From NCBI GenBank assembly GCA_902527245.1, contig CABZOI010000002.1, forward strand, positions 62,001 to 126,000: a stretch of DNA of 64,000 nucleotides. The letters are read 5' to 3'. Made by a program: the position numbers and the translations under genes. This document shows positions 10,189 through 20,404 of this stretch, piece after piece. Below the pieces are notes generated by a model. That model did not search any database and had not been told where the DNA came from. It saw nothing but the letters and a program-made list of their open reading frames with translations. Origin of the DNA: an uncultured SAR92 cluster bacterium (lineage in GTDB: Bacteria > Pseudomonadota > Gammaproteobacteria > Pseudomonadales > Porticoccaceae). Each line of letters starts with the position of its first letter. The stretch's first letter is position 1.

Positions 10189-11259
10189 ATGAGCATTTTG
10201 GCTAATGATAGATTCATTAAAGCGTTGTCACGCGAGGATGTGGATCGAACGCCCATATGGATTATGAGGCAGGCTGGTCGATATCTACCTGAATATCGGG
10301 CTACGAGAAAACAGGCAGGTGACTTTTTAGCGCTGTGCAAGAATAAAGAGTTATGTTGTGAAGTAGCGCTTCAACCACTCGAGCGCTTTGAGCTTGATGC
10401 GGCTATATTATTTTCAGATATCTTGACTATTCCTGATGCCATGGGCTTGGGTTTGTACTTTGAAGCAGGTGAGGGTCCGAAATTCAAAAAAACAATTAAT
10501 AACCTTAGTGATGTTGAATCTCTGCCGGAAATTGATGTTCATAAAGATCTCTCCTATGTTCTTGATGCGGTGTCCCTTATCAGATATGAGCTCAATAATA
10601 GGGTTCCATTAATAGGATTCTCTGGAAGTCCTTGGACACTTGCTGCTTACATGATTGAAGGTCAAGGTAGCAAAACTTTTTCAAAGGCAAAGGCAATGTT
10701 ATACCAAGATCCTACGTTACTTCATATGCTACTTGAAAAGATTACGGCGTGTGTCATTAATTACCTTGTGGCTCAGGTAAAAAGTGGTGCGCAAGTTTTA
10801 CAAATATTCGATTCTTGGGGTGGATTATTGAGTCATGATAGTTATTCCGAATTTTCGTTGAAATATCTGAAAAATATCGTTGATAAGTTGAAACTTTTAA
10901 TCAGTGAAGACGTTCCAGTAATCGTGTACACAAAAGGTGGAGGACAATGGCTCTCAAAAATAGCATCAATAAACTGCGATTGTATCGGTATTGATTGGAC
11001 GACGAATATAGGTCTTGCGAGAGAGGAGGTTGGAAACTCAGTTTCTATTCAAGGTAATTTAGATCCAAGTGTTTTGCTAGCGGATCGGCAGACCATTAGG
11101 CGAGAGGTAAAGAAGATCTTAATGGCATACGGACCCAATAATGGACATATTTTTAATTTGGGGCATGGTATAACGCCAGATGTCGATCCAGAAAGGGTGA
11201 AAGAGTTGATTCACGCGGTTCATGAATTTTCTTTCAAGTCTCATTTACGATCGTGCTGA
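10189..11259 (+). CDS. hemE: Uroporphyrinogen decarboxylase
   Basis: Removes four acetate carboxyls from uroporphyrinogen III to give coproporphyrinogen III in haem synthesis. The N-terminal signature [17 protein letters not shown] is intact, as are the catalytic Asp region [13 protein letters not shown] and the [16 protein letters not shown] and [11 protein letters not shown] segments. 356 residues, normal length. It ends the aroKB-gltB-hemE block and overlaps the 3' end of the convergent psd gene by 26 bp. Confidence 0.97.
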   Translation: MSILANDRFIKALSREDVDRTPIWIMRQAGRYLPEYRATRKQAGDFLALCKNKELCCEVALQPLERFELDAAILFSDILTIPDAMGLGLYFEAGEGPKFKKTINNLSDVESLPEIDVHKDLSYVLDAVSLIRYELNNRVPLIGFSGSPWTLAAYMIEGQGSKTFSKAKAMLYQDPTLLHMLLEKITACVINYLVAQVKSGAQVLQIFDSWGGLLSHDSYSEFSLKYLKNIVDKLKLLISEDVPVIVYTKGGGQWLSKIASINCDCIGIDWTTNIGLAREEVGNSVSIQGNLDPSVLLADRQTIRREVKKILMAYGPNNGHIFNLGHGITPDVDPERVKELIHAVHEFSFKSHLRSC

Positions 11260-12100
11260 TCCTGTTGCCAACTTTTACTGAACTCGCATATTTTGAGATG
11301 TTTTTTACCCTGCTTATTTTATTCTTTTGAAATAATAAGATTACCGTTGAGCCATATCTAAACCGTCCTATTTCTTGCCCTTTCTTAAACTGTAAAGAAT
11401 GGCCTTCAAGTTCTACCCGTTGATGTGTTTTAGTTTCAAAGTTATGTTCACGCTTCCAAACAGTGTCAATGCCTGATACTAAAAAAGCACCCACAAAAAT
11501 GACCGAAAAGTGACCTACTTTCTCTGAAAAAAATTCACAGATAAGACGTTCATTTCTGCAAAAGAGAGAAGGTATGTTACTTACGCTGGTATGATCGACC
11601 GAGAATAACTCTCCTGGAATAAACTGATGCGAAATAAGTTTCCCATCCATGGGCATGTGAACTCTATGATAGTCTTTTGGGGAAAGATAAATCGTAAAGA
11701 AATCACCATTTTGATATCGACTCGCCATTTCACTTTGATTAAGAAGATGATCTAAGGTGTACTTTATCTTTTTTGCTTGTATAAGTTGAGATGATTGAAT
11801 TTGACCGTACTCAGTGATCACTCCATCGGCAGGTGAGCATATACTGTTTGCTCTCTCATCAATTGGCCTAACTCCATTTTTTAATTGCCTCGTAAAAAAA
11901 TCATTGAAAGTTTTATATTTTGAAAGATCCCTAGTCAGGGCTTCATCCATATTTATTTTGAAAATTGATATTGCAGACTTAATCAGAAGGTTCTTGACCA
12001 ACTTAATTTTAGTCTCTGCTATACCTGCAATAACATTTGACAAAAATTTCTTTGGGAGCACTTTTTGCGTGATTATTTTTATCTTATCTTTAATTTTCAT
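11234..12100 (-). CDS. psd: Phosphatidylserine decarboxylase proenzyme
   Basis: Inner-membrane enzyme making phosphatidylethanolamine from phosphatidylserine. The autocatalytic cleavage motif is RYGST near the C-terminus (the Ser becomes the pyruvoyl group). The catalytic Asp and His are seen in CSPADGVI and [11 protein letters not shown], and [10 protein letters not shown] is also typical. 288 residues, normal. It lies 18 bp downstream of the rhodanese gene on the same strand, a neighbour pair also seen in Pseudomonas, and overlaps hemE tail to tail. Confidence 0.95.
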   Translation of the reverse strand: MKIKDKIKIITQKVLPKKFLSNVIAGIAETKIKLVKNLLIKSAISIFKINMDEALTRDLSKYKTFNDFFTRQLKNGVRPIDERANSICSPADGVITEYGQIQSSQLIQAKKIKYTLDHLLNQSEMASRYQNGDFFTIYLSPKDYHRVHMPMDGKLISHQFIPGELFSVDHTSVSNIPSLFCRNERLICEFFSEKVGHFSVIFVGAFLVSGIDTVWKREHNFETKTHQRVELEGHSLQFKKGQEIGRFRYGSTVILLFQKNKISRVKNISKYASSVKVGNRISTIVNET

Positions 12101-12118
12101 GGATTATTAATACAGGGA

Positions 12119-12943
12119 TTATTCCTCTCCTATTGACACGACGCTATTTTCTGAATTTCCCCATTCTGACCATGAACCACCATAACATTTTATTCTTTCA
12201 AATTTTAGCAATCTTCCCACGACAAAGGCGAATGCTGATCTCTGATTCGAGTGACAATAAGTAATGATTTGCTTACTGGGATCAATTTTGTTTTGCTCCA
12301 AGATGTCACTAACGTTACTTCTAATTCTTAAGTTTTCATTTGGATTTAATAAATCTCTATAATCCAGGTGAATTGATCCTGGAATATGTCCTGCCCTTGC
12401 TGCTTTCTTAGTTTCGCCGGTGAATTCGCCCTTCGACCTTGAATCCCAGAAAATTATGTCATTAGAGTGCAAAGTGCTGATAATTTGGTTTTTAGTAAAA
12501 TTATATTCATGAGCCAAAGATTTAAGTTTTAACTCGATTTCTTTTTTTTCCTGGGTTTTGTCTATACTCGAAGTCGACTTATAAGCGCGACCCTCTTTTA
12601 ACCAAGAAATCAGTCCTCCGTTTATAAGGATCCAATTATGATAACCTACACAATCTAATAACCAGATTAGCCTCGAAGCAAGAACTCCTCCGATATCGTC
12701 ATATATGTATACTGGTTTATGCTTGATAATACCTAACTTAATAATAATCTCTTTGATTCTATTTAAGTTTGGTAAATCCCCTATTTTGTGGGGATAAGGA
12801 CCGAAAGTCTCCTGCGGTTGTAGGTGAAGTGCGGTGGGAATATGTGCTTTGGCATAACGACTATAGTCACAAACATCAACAATAATGCCGCTATTATTTT
12901 TCACAATTGGTTCTAGTGCTTCAGGCTCTATTAGCTCACACAT
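12119..12943 (-). CDS. Two-domain rhodanese-like sulfurtransferase
   Basis: Tandem rhodanese-fold protein (274 residues) that probably moves sulfane sulfur, like thiosulfate or 3-mercaptopyruvate sulfurtransferases. The N-terminal inactive domain (about 1-120) has VYIYDDIGGVLASR without a Cys. The C-terminal domain (about 140-260) has the active-site loop YCHSNQRSAFA with one Cys. The loop is not the standard CRxGxR or CGSGVT, so substrate preference is open. It is upstream of psd and probably co-transcribed with it. The rsgA gene that often lies near this pair is not present. Confidence 0.85.
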   Translation of the reverse strand: MCELIEPEALEPIVKNNSGIIVDVCDYSRYAKAHIPTALHLQPQETFGPYPHKIGDLPNLNRIKEIIIKLGIIKHKPVYIYDDIGGVLASRLIWLLDCVGYHNWILINGGLISWLKEGRAYKSTSSIDKTQEKKEIELKLKSLAHEYNFTKNQIISTLHSNDIIFWDSRSKGEFTGETKKAARAGHIPGSIHLDYRDLLNPNENLRIRSNVSDILEQNKIDPSKQIITYCHSNQRSAFAFVVGRLLKFERIKCYGGSWSEWGNSENSVVSIGEE

Positions 12944-13105
12944 TTTAAAAATCTTGGTTGTTTTTTACATTTTACTATTTGTTCTAGACTAATTTACTAC
13001 TTTTTTAGTGTCAGCCTCAGAACGATTATTAGATTGTTTCTATATTCAATAACTACAACATTAGGTATCATCCGGGACTATCGAGTATTTTCTATGGAAT
13101 GAATA

Positions 13106-13636
13106 ATGAATTTGGTTTGGATTGATTTGGAAATGACAGGTTTAAATCCTGATTCAGAGCGCATTATAGAGATAGCGACCGTTGTTACAGATGCAAATTT
13201 GAATGTGTTAGCTGAGGGGCCATCTTTAGCAATAAAACAATCCAATGCGTTACTTCAAAAAATGGATAAATGGAACCGCGAGCAGCATGGTAAATCTGGT
13301 TTGATTGATCGTGTAAAGGAAAGTACTGTAAGTGAGTCTGAAGCAATGAACTTGACAATCGAATTTCTGCTCAAGTGGGTTAATAAAGGTGAATCGCCAA
13401 TGTGTGGTAACTCTATTTCATTAGATCGAAGGTTCTTGATAAAATATATGCCTGAACTAGAACAAGTTTTTCATTATCGTAATATTGATGTAAGTACCGT
13501 AAAGGAATTGGCGAGGAGATGGAATCCCGAAATAGAGTCAGGATTTAATAAAAAAGGCAACCATTTAGCATTGGATGATGTTTATGAATCAATCGCTGAA
13601 TTAGCATACTACAGAGGAAAAATTTTCAACTGCTAA
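13106..13636 (+). CDS. orn: Oligoribonuclease
   Basis: DEDDh 3'-5' exonuclease that degrades 2-5-nt RNAs, including pGpG from c-di-GMP turnover. All five catalytic residues are visible: Asp and Glu in [11 protein letters not shown], Asp in SLDRRFL, and His and Asp in [11 protein letters not shown]. 176 residues, normal. The start ATG at 13106 follows GGAATGA. It is divergent from the rhodanese gene (162-bp shared promoter region) and overlaps the convergent queG by 11 bp. Confidence 0.97.
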   Translation: MNLVWIDLEMTGLNPDSERIIEIATVVTDANLNVLAEGPSLAIKQSNALLQKMDKWNREQHGKSGLIDRVKESTVSESEAMNLTIEFLLKWVNKGESPMCGNSISLDRRFLIKYMPELEQVFHYRNIDVSTVKELARRWNPEIESGFNKKGNHLALDDVYESIAELAYYRGKIFNC

Positions 13637-14723
13637 GTTTTCTAATTTGCTCGTCAATTGCCCAACTTATGTGTTCCTCTAACAATGGTGAGCTTCCTTT
13701 TTTACGTTCCTTCAATGATTCAAGAATCTCTGGACACCCAGGTGCATTCCCTAATCCTACAGCCAAATTACGTAGCCATCTTTCATACCCAATTCTTTTG
13801 ATTGGAGATCCAAGGGTTTTTTCATTGAATTCAAGCTCACTCCAATTAAATAAGGATAGGAGTGATTCGTTATCAAGGTTATGTTTAGGTTTAAAAATAT
13901 CCTCGGATGCTTGACTTGGTTGTCGATTCCAAGGACACCAAATTTGACAATCATCACAACCAAATACTCGATTTCCCATCAATGGTCTTATTTCTATGGG
14001 AATTTCTCGCTTATTTTCAATAGTTTGATATGAAATACACTTTTTAGCATCGAGCACGTAAGGTTCCGGGAATGCATTAGTAGGACAAACTCGCAAGCAA
14101 GCGTTGCATTTTCCACATAGATTTTGTGTCTTTTTGTTATCTGGAGGAAGTGGAATCGAGGTGTATATCTCACCGAGAAAAAACCATGATCCATCCGAAT
14201 CATCAATCAATAGAGTATTTTTGCCTATCCAACCCAATCCGCCTTGGGCTGCAATTGGTTTTTCTAGAACTGGTGCACTATCCACGAAAGCTCGCTGGTT
14301 TATATTTTTGGTTGGTATTTCTTTTTCAATTTGTTTTGCCAGTGTGCTTAATTTTTTTCTGATGATTTTATGATAGTCAGATCCGAGCGCATACCTTGAT
14401 ATGTAAGCTTTGTTATCATCTTTAAGCACTGCAATCATTTTATTATCTGATAGATAATTCATTCTTAGTGATATTACCCTGACAGTTCGTTCAACAAGTT
14501 TTTCTGGGACATATCTCTTTTCACCATGTTTCTCCATCCAATCCATAGAACCATGATATTTTTGATCTAACCAAATTTTTAACTTATGTGATGCATTTTT
14601 TAAGTCAGGTTTTACGATAGATACTTTTTGAAAGCCAAGGTCATTACCCCACGCTTTTATTTTTGTCGCAAGAAGGTCAAGATCATTAATGTTTTCGTGT
14701 AAATCTGGCATGATAGTCAACAT
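13626..14723 (-). CDS. queG: Epoxyqueuosine reductase
   Basis: Last step of queuosine synthesis: reduces epoxyqueuosine in tRNA using cobalamin and two 4Fe-4S clusters. The catalytic region [25 protein letters not shown]-type segment is present, as are two ferredoxin motifs, [16 protein letters not shown] and [14 protein letters not shown]-terminal HEAT-like stretch completes the 365-residue protein. An ATG four codons inside (14711) is an alternative start. It is divergent from nnr by 26-32 bp. As a B12 enzyme it fits with the corrinoid gene cluster further along. Confidence 0.95.
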   Translation of the reverse strand: MLTIMPDLHENINDLDLLATKIKAWGNDLGFQKVSIVKPDLKNASHKLKIWLDQKYHGSMDWMEKHGEKRYVPEKLVERTVRVISLRMNYLSDNKMIAVLKDDNKAYISRYALGSDYHKIIRKKLSTLAKQIEKEIPTKNINQRAFVDSAPVLEKPIAAQGGLGWIGKNTLLIDDSDGSWFFLGEIYTSIPLPPDNKKTQNLCGKCNACLRVCPTNAFPEPYVLDAKKCISYQTIENKREIPIEIRPLMGNRVFGCDDCQIWCPWNRQPSQASEDIFKPKHNLDNESLLSLFNWSELEFNEKTLGSPIKRIGYERWLRNLAVGLGNAPGCPEILESLKERKKGSSPLLEEHISWAIDEQIRKLSS

Positions 14724-14755
14724 ATATTTTTGTCTAATTTTACAAAAATTTGAAA

Positions 14756-16300
14756 ATGAAAAAAAATCATTTGATTTTTAAAACTGATCAGATTCAAGCA
14801 ATAGAGAAGAAAATATTCAGTGCTGGAATATTTTCACCTCAGAGATTAATGGAGCTTGCTGCAAAATCAGTGATAGAAAATCTAATATTAACGTTCGGCA
14901 AACCGTCCGCTTTAAGTATATTTTGTGGTCGAGGCAATAATGGTGCAGACGGGTATCTGTGTTCAATTATTTCTCATGAAATGGGTATTACAACAACTGT
15001 TATTGAGACTCAAAATGACCGAAATATGGCTGAGTATGCGCGTTTGGCAAGAGATAAATGCAAAAAGAATGGAATTAAATTAATTCCATTTAACAAAGAT
15101 TTTTGCATTGATTCGGGAATTATTATAGATGCTTTGGTCGGAAGTGGTCTGCGCGATATCCCTCGAGATGAGACCCGAGACATTATTGAATTTATAAATA
15201 AACAGAATGCACCAATTGTTTCTATTGATGTGCCGTCGGGTGTGACAGCCAATTCGGGGCATGTTCACCTGATTGCAGTAAAAGCAGATCTAACTATTTG
15301 CATGATAGCCTTGAAACCTGGATTGACGTCTGGTGAGGCTAAAAATTATTGCGGTAAAGTAATTATCGAAGATTTTGGGATTAAAGTAGATGACTTTGCT
15401 GATACTCATTTCGGTGAATTACTAGAAATTAATGGTCTGCTTAAATTATTACCAGAGAGGCGACAGACCGCTCATAAATACAACTCAGGAATATGTCTTG
15501 TTGTAGGCGGAGATTATGGTTTCGGGGGTGCTCCGATTATTGCTTCAGAGGGCTCGATGCGGGTGGGCGCAGGATTAACAAGGATTGTAACCCGTCCGGC
15601 TCACGTTGCTGCGTGTTTGTCTAGAAATCCTGAATGTTTAGTAAATGGTGTTGAGTCCATTCAAGAGGCCCAACAATTTACAAAAAAAGTAAACGTGGTA
15701 GTTATTGGCCCAGGACTCGGAAAGTCATCTTGGTCAGAACAGATGCTTAAAGTGTTTCTTGAGGTTAATGTCCCAATTATCTTAGATGCGGATGCTTTAA
15801 ACCTTATTTCTGATGGTAATCTAGGATCTTTGTTGAGAAATAAGCGCACCATATTAACACCTCATTCGGGTGAAGCTGCTCGGTTGCTTGGTTGCACGAC
15901 TAAAGAAATTGACAAAGATAGATTTTCGACCGTTCGAGAATTACAAAAAATATACGGGGGCACAGTTCTATTGAAAGGGAGTGGTTCTCTCCTATGTTCG
16001 GATCAGTCTGATAAAGTATTTGTATGTCCTTATGGAAATCCTTCTCTCGCAACGGCGGGATCCGGAGATCTGTTGAGTGGAATGATAGGAGGATTTATCT
16101 CGCAAGGTCTGAGTGAAAATCACAGTTCTGTGCTTGGTTTATTGATTCATAGTTTTGCAGCTGACGTTGCAAGATATGAGAAATTAGACAGGGGCATGAT
16201 CGCAACCGACTTGTTGTGTTACGTCCGCAGAATAATCAATTCGACCGAGGCAGTAGTTCCTTATGATAATTTTTCAAATTCAGGGATGAAAGTTGGCTAA
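14756..16300 (+). CDS. nnr: Bifunctional NAD(P)HX epimerase/dehydratase
   Basis: Repairs hydrated NADH and NADPH. The N-terminal YjeF epimerase domain (about 1-215) shows CGRGNNGADGYL and ALVGSGLRDIP. The C-terminal ADP-dependent dehydratase domain (about 225-510) shows VVGGDYGFGGAP, GPGLGKSSW, LDADALN, TPHSGEAARL and GSGDLLSGMIGG. About 514 residues from the ATG at 14756; a TTG at 14750 is the other option. Its 3' end overlaps tsaE by 8 bp, the conserved yjeF-yjeE pair. Confidence 0.95.
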   Translation: MKKNHLIFKTDQIQAIEKKIFSAGIFSPQRLMELAAKSVIENLILTFGKPSALSIFCGRGNNGADGYLCSIISHEMGITTTVIETQNDRNMAEYARLARDKCKKNGIKLIPFNKDFCIDSGIIIDALVGSGLRDIPRDETRDIIEFINKQNAPIVSIDVPSGVTANSGHVHLIAVKADLTICMIALKPGLTSGEAKNYCGKVIIEDFGIKVDDFADTHFGELLEINGLLKLLPERRQTAHKYNSGICLVVGGDYGFGGAPIIASEGSMRVGAGLTRIVTRPAHVAACLSRNPECLVNGVESIQEAQQFTKKVNVVVIGPGLGKSSWSEQMLKVFLEVNVPIILDADALNLISDGNLGSLLRNKRTILTPHSGEAARLLGCTTKEIDKDRFSTVRELQKIYGGTVLLKGSGSLLCSDQSDKVFVCPYGNPSLATAGSGDLLSGMIGGFISQGLSENHSSVLGLLIHSFAADVARYEKLDRGMIATDLLCYVRRIINSTEAVVPYDNFSNSGMKVG

Positions 16301-16772
16301 ATATGATTTCCAAGTAAATGTTTGCAACGAAACTGAAACATTAGTTCTTGGTAGGAAAATTGCGGACGGTATCGATTTTCCAATCATAATAACTCTGGTT
16401 GGAGAATTAGGAGCAGGAAAGACAACTTTAACAAGAGGAATGCTCCGGCAGCTAGGACATCTCGGGCACGTAAAGAGTCCAACTTTTTCAATTGTTGAAA
16501 TGTATGAAATATTATCTCTCCAAATTGCTCATTTTGATATGTATAGGATCACTGACGAGCAGGAATTAGAGTTTCTTGGATTTAAAGAGTACTTCGATAC
16601 TGCTGATTTTATTGTAATTGAATGGCCGAATAGAATTTCCGGATTAGATTTTTCAATTGATATAGAAATTACTATTACAATAAAAAATAATAGTCGTGAT
16701 TTAATCTTAAAATCAAGATCAGATAGAGGATCTTTAGTTTTGAAAAAATTAAAGTCAAAGATTCTGAGATAA
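16293..16772 (+). CDS. tsaE: tRNA t6A37 synthesis ATPase TsaE
   Basis: Small P-loop ATPase that works with TsaB/TsaD in making N6-threonylcarbamoyladenosine at tRNA position 37. The Walker A motif is GELGAGKTTLTRG, followed by the family block KSPTFSIVEMYE, HFDMYRI and VIEWPNRI. 159 residues. The only sensible start is a TTG at 16293 overlapping nnr, since there is no in-frame ATG before the P-loop. Confidence 0.93.
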   Translation: MAKYDFQVNVCNETETLVLGRKIADGIDFPIIITLVGELGAGKTTLTRGMLRQLGHLGHVKSPTFSIVEMYEILSLQIAHFDMYRITDEQELEFLGFKEYFDTADFIVIEWPNRISGLDFSIDIEITITIKNNSRDLILKSRSDRGSLVLKKLKSKILR

Positions 16773-16783
16773 GGGGTTTTAGC

Positions 16784-18601
16784 TTGTTAGAAAGATGGAT
16801 AAAAGTTTTTTTTATCGTATTTTTGGGTATTTTCATCGAGAAATCGATTGCTGACACTGCACTCATTCTTGCAAGAACTTCTGACTCTCAAGACGCTACT
16901 CGTTTTGTATTTGAATCTAAAGAGGAGATTCTTTATAAAATATCTAAATTATCAAAGCCCAATCGAATATTTGTTGATTTCGAAAAAGCTAATCTTGCTC
17001 CAACATTTTCTGACATTGATTTTTCTAAAACGGATATAACTAGAATACGCTCATCAAGACAAGCTAATGGAGATATGCGTTTAGTCTTTGATTTAAAGAG
17101 GTCCATCAAGTTTGATCATTTTGTTTTGAAATCCGCTGACGAGAGTAATTTCAGGTATGTAATCGATTTTTTTAAAACAGCAGACGAGAAAAAATCTGAA
17201 AAATCAGCTCTACCAATAGAAAAAAGAAAAATTCTTATCGCAATTGATCCTGGACATGGAGGTAAGGACCCAGGTGCGTTGGGTCCCGATAAAATTTTTG
17301 AAAAAAATATTGTTTTAGCTATCTCAAAAAAGATTAAAAATTATTTTGATATTGATCCTGCTTTTGATGCATTTCTTACTCGTGACGGCGATTATTTTCT
17401 TGATCACCGCAAAAGGAGCGGCTTGGCGATTGAAAGAAAAGCAGATTTATTCGTGTCAATTCATGCGGATGCATTCCCAGATCCTAGACCGAATGGTGCA
17501 TCTGTGTATGCTCTATCGACAGAGGGATCTGAGAGTGAAATGGATCAATTCATGTCTAACGATGAAATCCGCAGAGATTTGAATCAAGGCTCAACGGTTA
17601 TCGAAATTGATAAATTGGAAGAGGGAGTGGACTTGATACTTGTTGATCTGATAGAAGATCAGACACTCGCATATAGTCTCGAAGCAGGGGCTGCAGTAGT
17701 TAAGCGGTTGAGCCGAGTTGCAAACAAGATGCATAAAAAAAAGGTAGAAAGGGCATCTTTTTTAGTGCTGAAGTCATTAGATACCCCTTCTTTACTGATT
17801 GAGACTGGCTTTATATCCAATTTTGCTGAGGCAAAACGCCTCAGTAAAGATAGTTATCAAACCAAACTTGCTAAAGCTATTTATTCAGGAATAAGTGATT
17901 ATTTTGTGGAGAATCAGCCACTAGATGCAATTGCACCAACGCCTGTATCAGAAGTTCCGTCAGAATATATAGTTTCAAAGGGTGACACTCTATCGGAAAT
18001 AGCAGCGAGAGGTGGATTAGATTTAGATAGATTGATTGAAGTTAATAATTTGAAAAATTCGAACATATTTGTTGGACAGAAAATAAGATTTCCATCAGAC
18101 GGATATGAAATCTCTAATGAAACAGAATCTAAATCGGAGATGCCATCAGAATATACGGTGTCGAGGGGTGATACCCTTTCTGAAATAGCAGTAAGTAATG
18201 GATTCAAACTAAATGATTTGATCGGATTTAATAACCTTCAAAATTCAAACATATTTGTTGGTCAGAAAATTAGGTTTCCAGTTGGTGATTACGAAATCCC
18301 TCATGAAATTTATATTATTAAAAAAGGTGATACGCTTTCTGAGATCGCACAGCGTTTTCGTATTTCTCAAGGCAGACTAAAATATATGAACAACTCAATC
18401 TCTGACAAAATCGTTGTAGGTCAAAAATTAAAAATTCCAAGAGAACAAAGAAATACGTTCAAAAGATCATATCTTGTAAAATATGGTGATACGCTTTCGG
18501 AAATTGCCCAAAAATATAACACTACGACCGGTGAGTTAATGTTTCAGAATAAATTACTTAAACCTGACATAACTGTGGGACAAAAGTTGTTAATTCCATG
18601 A
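16784..18601 (+). CDS. amiB: N-acetylmuramoyl-L-alanine amidase with four LysM domains
   Basis: Periplasmic zinc amidase that splits septal peptidoglycan during division. Order: signal peptide/membrane segment (1-25), AMIN domain (about 25-130), Amidase_3 catalytic domain (about 148-370; Zn ligands in DPGHGGKDPGA, an acidic residue near EKN, SIHADAF and the catalytic Glu in LIETGF), then four LysM repeats each opening with GDTLSEIA (about 390-605). The first two LysM copies are close to each other in sequence. Homologues at this locus commonly carry a single LysM or none, so four is generous. Start is a TTG at 16784 with AAGGGG upstream; no ATG is available. Confidence 0.94.
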   Translation: MLERWIKVFFIVFLGIFIEKSIADTALILARTSDSQDATRFVFESKEEILYKISKLSKPNRIFVDFEKANLAPTFSDIDFSKTDITRIRSSRQANGDMRLVFDLKRSIKFDHFVLKSADESNFRYVIDFFKTADEKKSEKSALPIEKRKILIAIDPGHGGKDPGALGPDKIFEKNIVLAISKKIKNYFDIDPAFDAFLTRDGDYFLDHRKRSGLAIERKADLFVSIHADAFPDPRPNGASVYALSTEGSESEMDQFMSNDEIRRDLNQGSTVIEIDKLEEGVDLILVDLIEDQTLAYSLEAGAAVVKRLSRVANKMHKKKVERASFLVLKSLDTPSLLIETGFISNFAEAKRLSKDSYQTKLAKAIYSGISDYFVENQPLDAIAPTPVSEVPSEYIVSKGDTLSEIAARGGLDLDRLIEVNNLKNSNIFVGQKIRFPSDGYEISNETESKSEMPSEYTVSRGDTLSEIAVSNGFKLNDLIGFNNLQNSNIFVGQKIRFPVGDYEIPHEIYIIKKGDTLSEIAQRFRISQGRLKYMNNSISDKIVVGQKLKIPREQRNTFKRSYLVKYGDTLSEIAQKYNTTTGELMFQNKLLKPDITVGQKLLIP

Positions 18602-18620
18602 TATGAGTTAAGAACCTCTA

Positions 18621-20402
18621 ATGACAAACATAAAAATCTTAAATGATAATTTAGTTAATCAAATCGCAGCCGGTGAAGTTATCGAAAGGCCTGCATCTGT
18701 GGTGAAAGAATTATGTGAGAATAGTATTGACTCAAATGCCGATAATCTCGAAGTTGAAATCACTGCTGGTGGAATTAAATCTATAAAAGTGACAGATAAT
18801 GGAACAGGGATTTTGAAGGATGATTTATCGCTCTCTGTTCAAAGACACGCTACAAGTAAGATTAGGACACTAGAGGATCTTGACTCACTCTATTCTTTAG
18901 GATTTCGAGGCGAGGCTCTTGCTAGTATTGCATCAGTGTCAAGGTTGAGGATTATGTCTGCGACTGAAGATAATAATGCGTTCATGATTGAAGTGACAAA
19001 CACTAATTCAAATCGTGAGTTAACACCCGTAGCTCATCCAATAGGCACCACTGTTCTGGTGAATGATCTATTCTACAACACGCCAGCAAGGAGGAAGTTT
19101 CTTAGAACAGAGATTACAGAATACAAAAAAATCGAAGAATGTATAAAGCTTATCGGCCTAGTCAACATGAATATAAGTTTGACCTTTTCTCATAACAAAA
19201 AGAAAAAATTTAGTCTTCCTAAAGCGCCAGGACAAGTAGAGATGGAGCAACGTGTTGCTGCACTTTGTGGACAACCTTTCATCGAGCAAGCTTTGTATAT
19301 TGAAAGTGAAAATAATGATTATAAGCTCTCCGGTTGGTTGGGCCTTCCAACTTACTCCAGGAGCCAGTCAGATCTTCAGTATATTTTTGTGAACGGACGA
19401 CCAGTAAGAGATAAAACGATTTCACATGCGATGAGAAGAGCTTACAGTGATCTCACATATCATGGAAGGCAGCCTTGTTATATTTTGTATTTATCTTTGC
19501 CCACTGACAAGTTTGATGTAAACGTACATCCAACCAAGAGTGAGGTACGTTTCCAAGATACTAATTTTATTTACAGATACATCTTCTCGGAAGTTTCAAA
19601 TATATTATCTTCGCAGATTGGGAATGATCAAAATGATCACGACTATGCTATATCTCAAAGAATGAATCAAAACTCGTATGAGAGGCTTTCTGAGAAGTCT
19701 TCGATCGATGAAATGAAAAATACAGAGTTTGTTTTCAATCGGCCAAGACAATCGGTTCTTGAGCGAGTTGAGTCAAGTGATGAAAAAAATCAAAATCAGT
19801 TATCAGGAACCGCTAATAACGCATACCTTGGAGAAGCACTTGCACAAATTCACGGAGTCTTCGTTCTCGCTGAGAATGAAAATGGATTAGTAATAATTGA
19901 TATGCATGCTGCTCACGAAAGAATAATTTATGAAAAATTGAAAGACTTATACAATAGTAATAACTTGGCGTCCCAAAAGCTTCTTATTCCGACTGAAATT
20001 GAATTGAGTGTATCTGAAGTGGACGTTTTTGAGAGAAACTCCTCATACTTATCTGAGCTAGGATTTTTAGTAGAGAGAATGGGAGAGAAGCATTTGGTAA
20101 TTCGCGAGATACCATCTCTTTTGATTAAGTCGGATTCTGTCCAACTTGTTAGAGATGTTATTTCAGATATGAGTCATTTTGAACAATCGTTTAAAGTAGA
20201 GGATAAAATTTTAGAAGTCTTGTCGACTATGGCGTGTCATGGCTCTATCAGAGCAAATAGAAAGCTTACATTAGACGAAATGAATGGACTCTTGAGGGAA
20301 ATGGAGTCAACGCCCAATAGTGGACAGTGTAATCATGGGAGGCCCACCTGGGTATGTTACAGCAAAGGTGAATTGGACAAGATTTTTATGCGAGGCAAAT
20401 AG
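18621..20402 (+). CDS. mutL: DNA mismatch repair protein MutL (endonuclease type)
   Basis: Couples MutS mismatch recognition to strand removal. The GHKL ATPase domain (about 1-330) shows NQIAAGEVIERPASVVKEL, DNGTGI and GFRGEALASI. The C-terminal dimer domain (about 405-593) has DMHAAHERI near residue 427, the metal-binding endonuclease motif, plus MACHGSIRAN and CNHGRPT. These motifs mark the nicking MutL found in bacteria without MutH. 593 residues. It lies 19 bp after amiB and 2 bp before miaA. Confidence 0.96.
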   Translation: MTNIKILNDNLVNQIAAGEVIERPASVVKELCENSIDSNADNLEVEITAGGIKSIKVTDNGTGILKDDLSLSVQRHATSKIRTLEDLDSLYSLGFRGEALASIASVSRLRIMSATEDNNAFMIEVTNTNSNRELTPVAHPIGTTVLVNDLFYNTPARRKFLRTEITEYKKIEECIKLIGLVNMNISLTFSHNKKKKFSLPKAPGQVEMEQRVAALCGQPFIEQALYIESENNDYKLSGWLGLPTYSRSQSDLQYIFVNGRPVRDKTISHAMRRAYSDLTYHGRQPCYILYLSLPTDKFDVNVHPTKSEVRFQDTNFIYRYIFSEVSNILSSQIGNDQNDHDYAISQRMNQNSYERLSEKSSIDEMKNTEFVFNRPRQSVLERVESSDEKNQNQLSGTANNAYLGEALAQIHGVFVLAENENGLVIIDMHAAHERIIYEKLKDLYNSNNLASQKLLIPTEIELSVSEVDVFERNSSYLSELGFLVERMGEKHLVIREIPSLLIKSDSVQLVRDVISDMSHFEQSFKVEDKILEVLSTMACHGSIRANRKLTLDEMNGLLREMESTPNSGQCNHGRPTWVCYSKGELDKIFMRGK

Positions 20403-20404
20403 CA

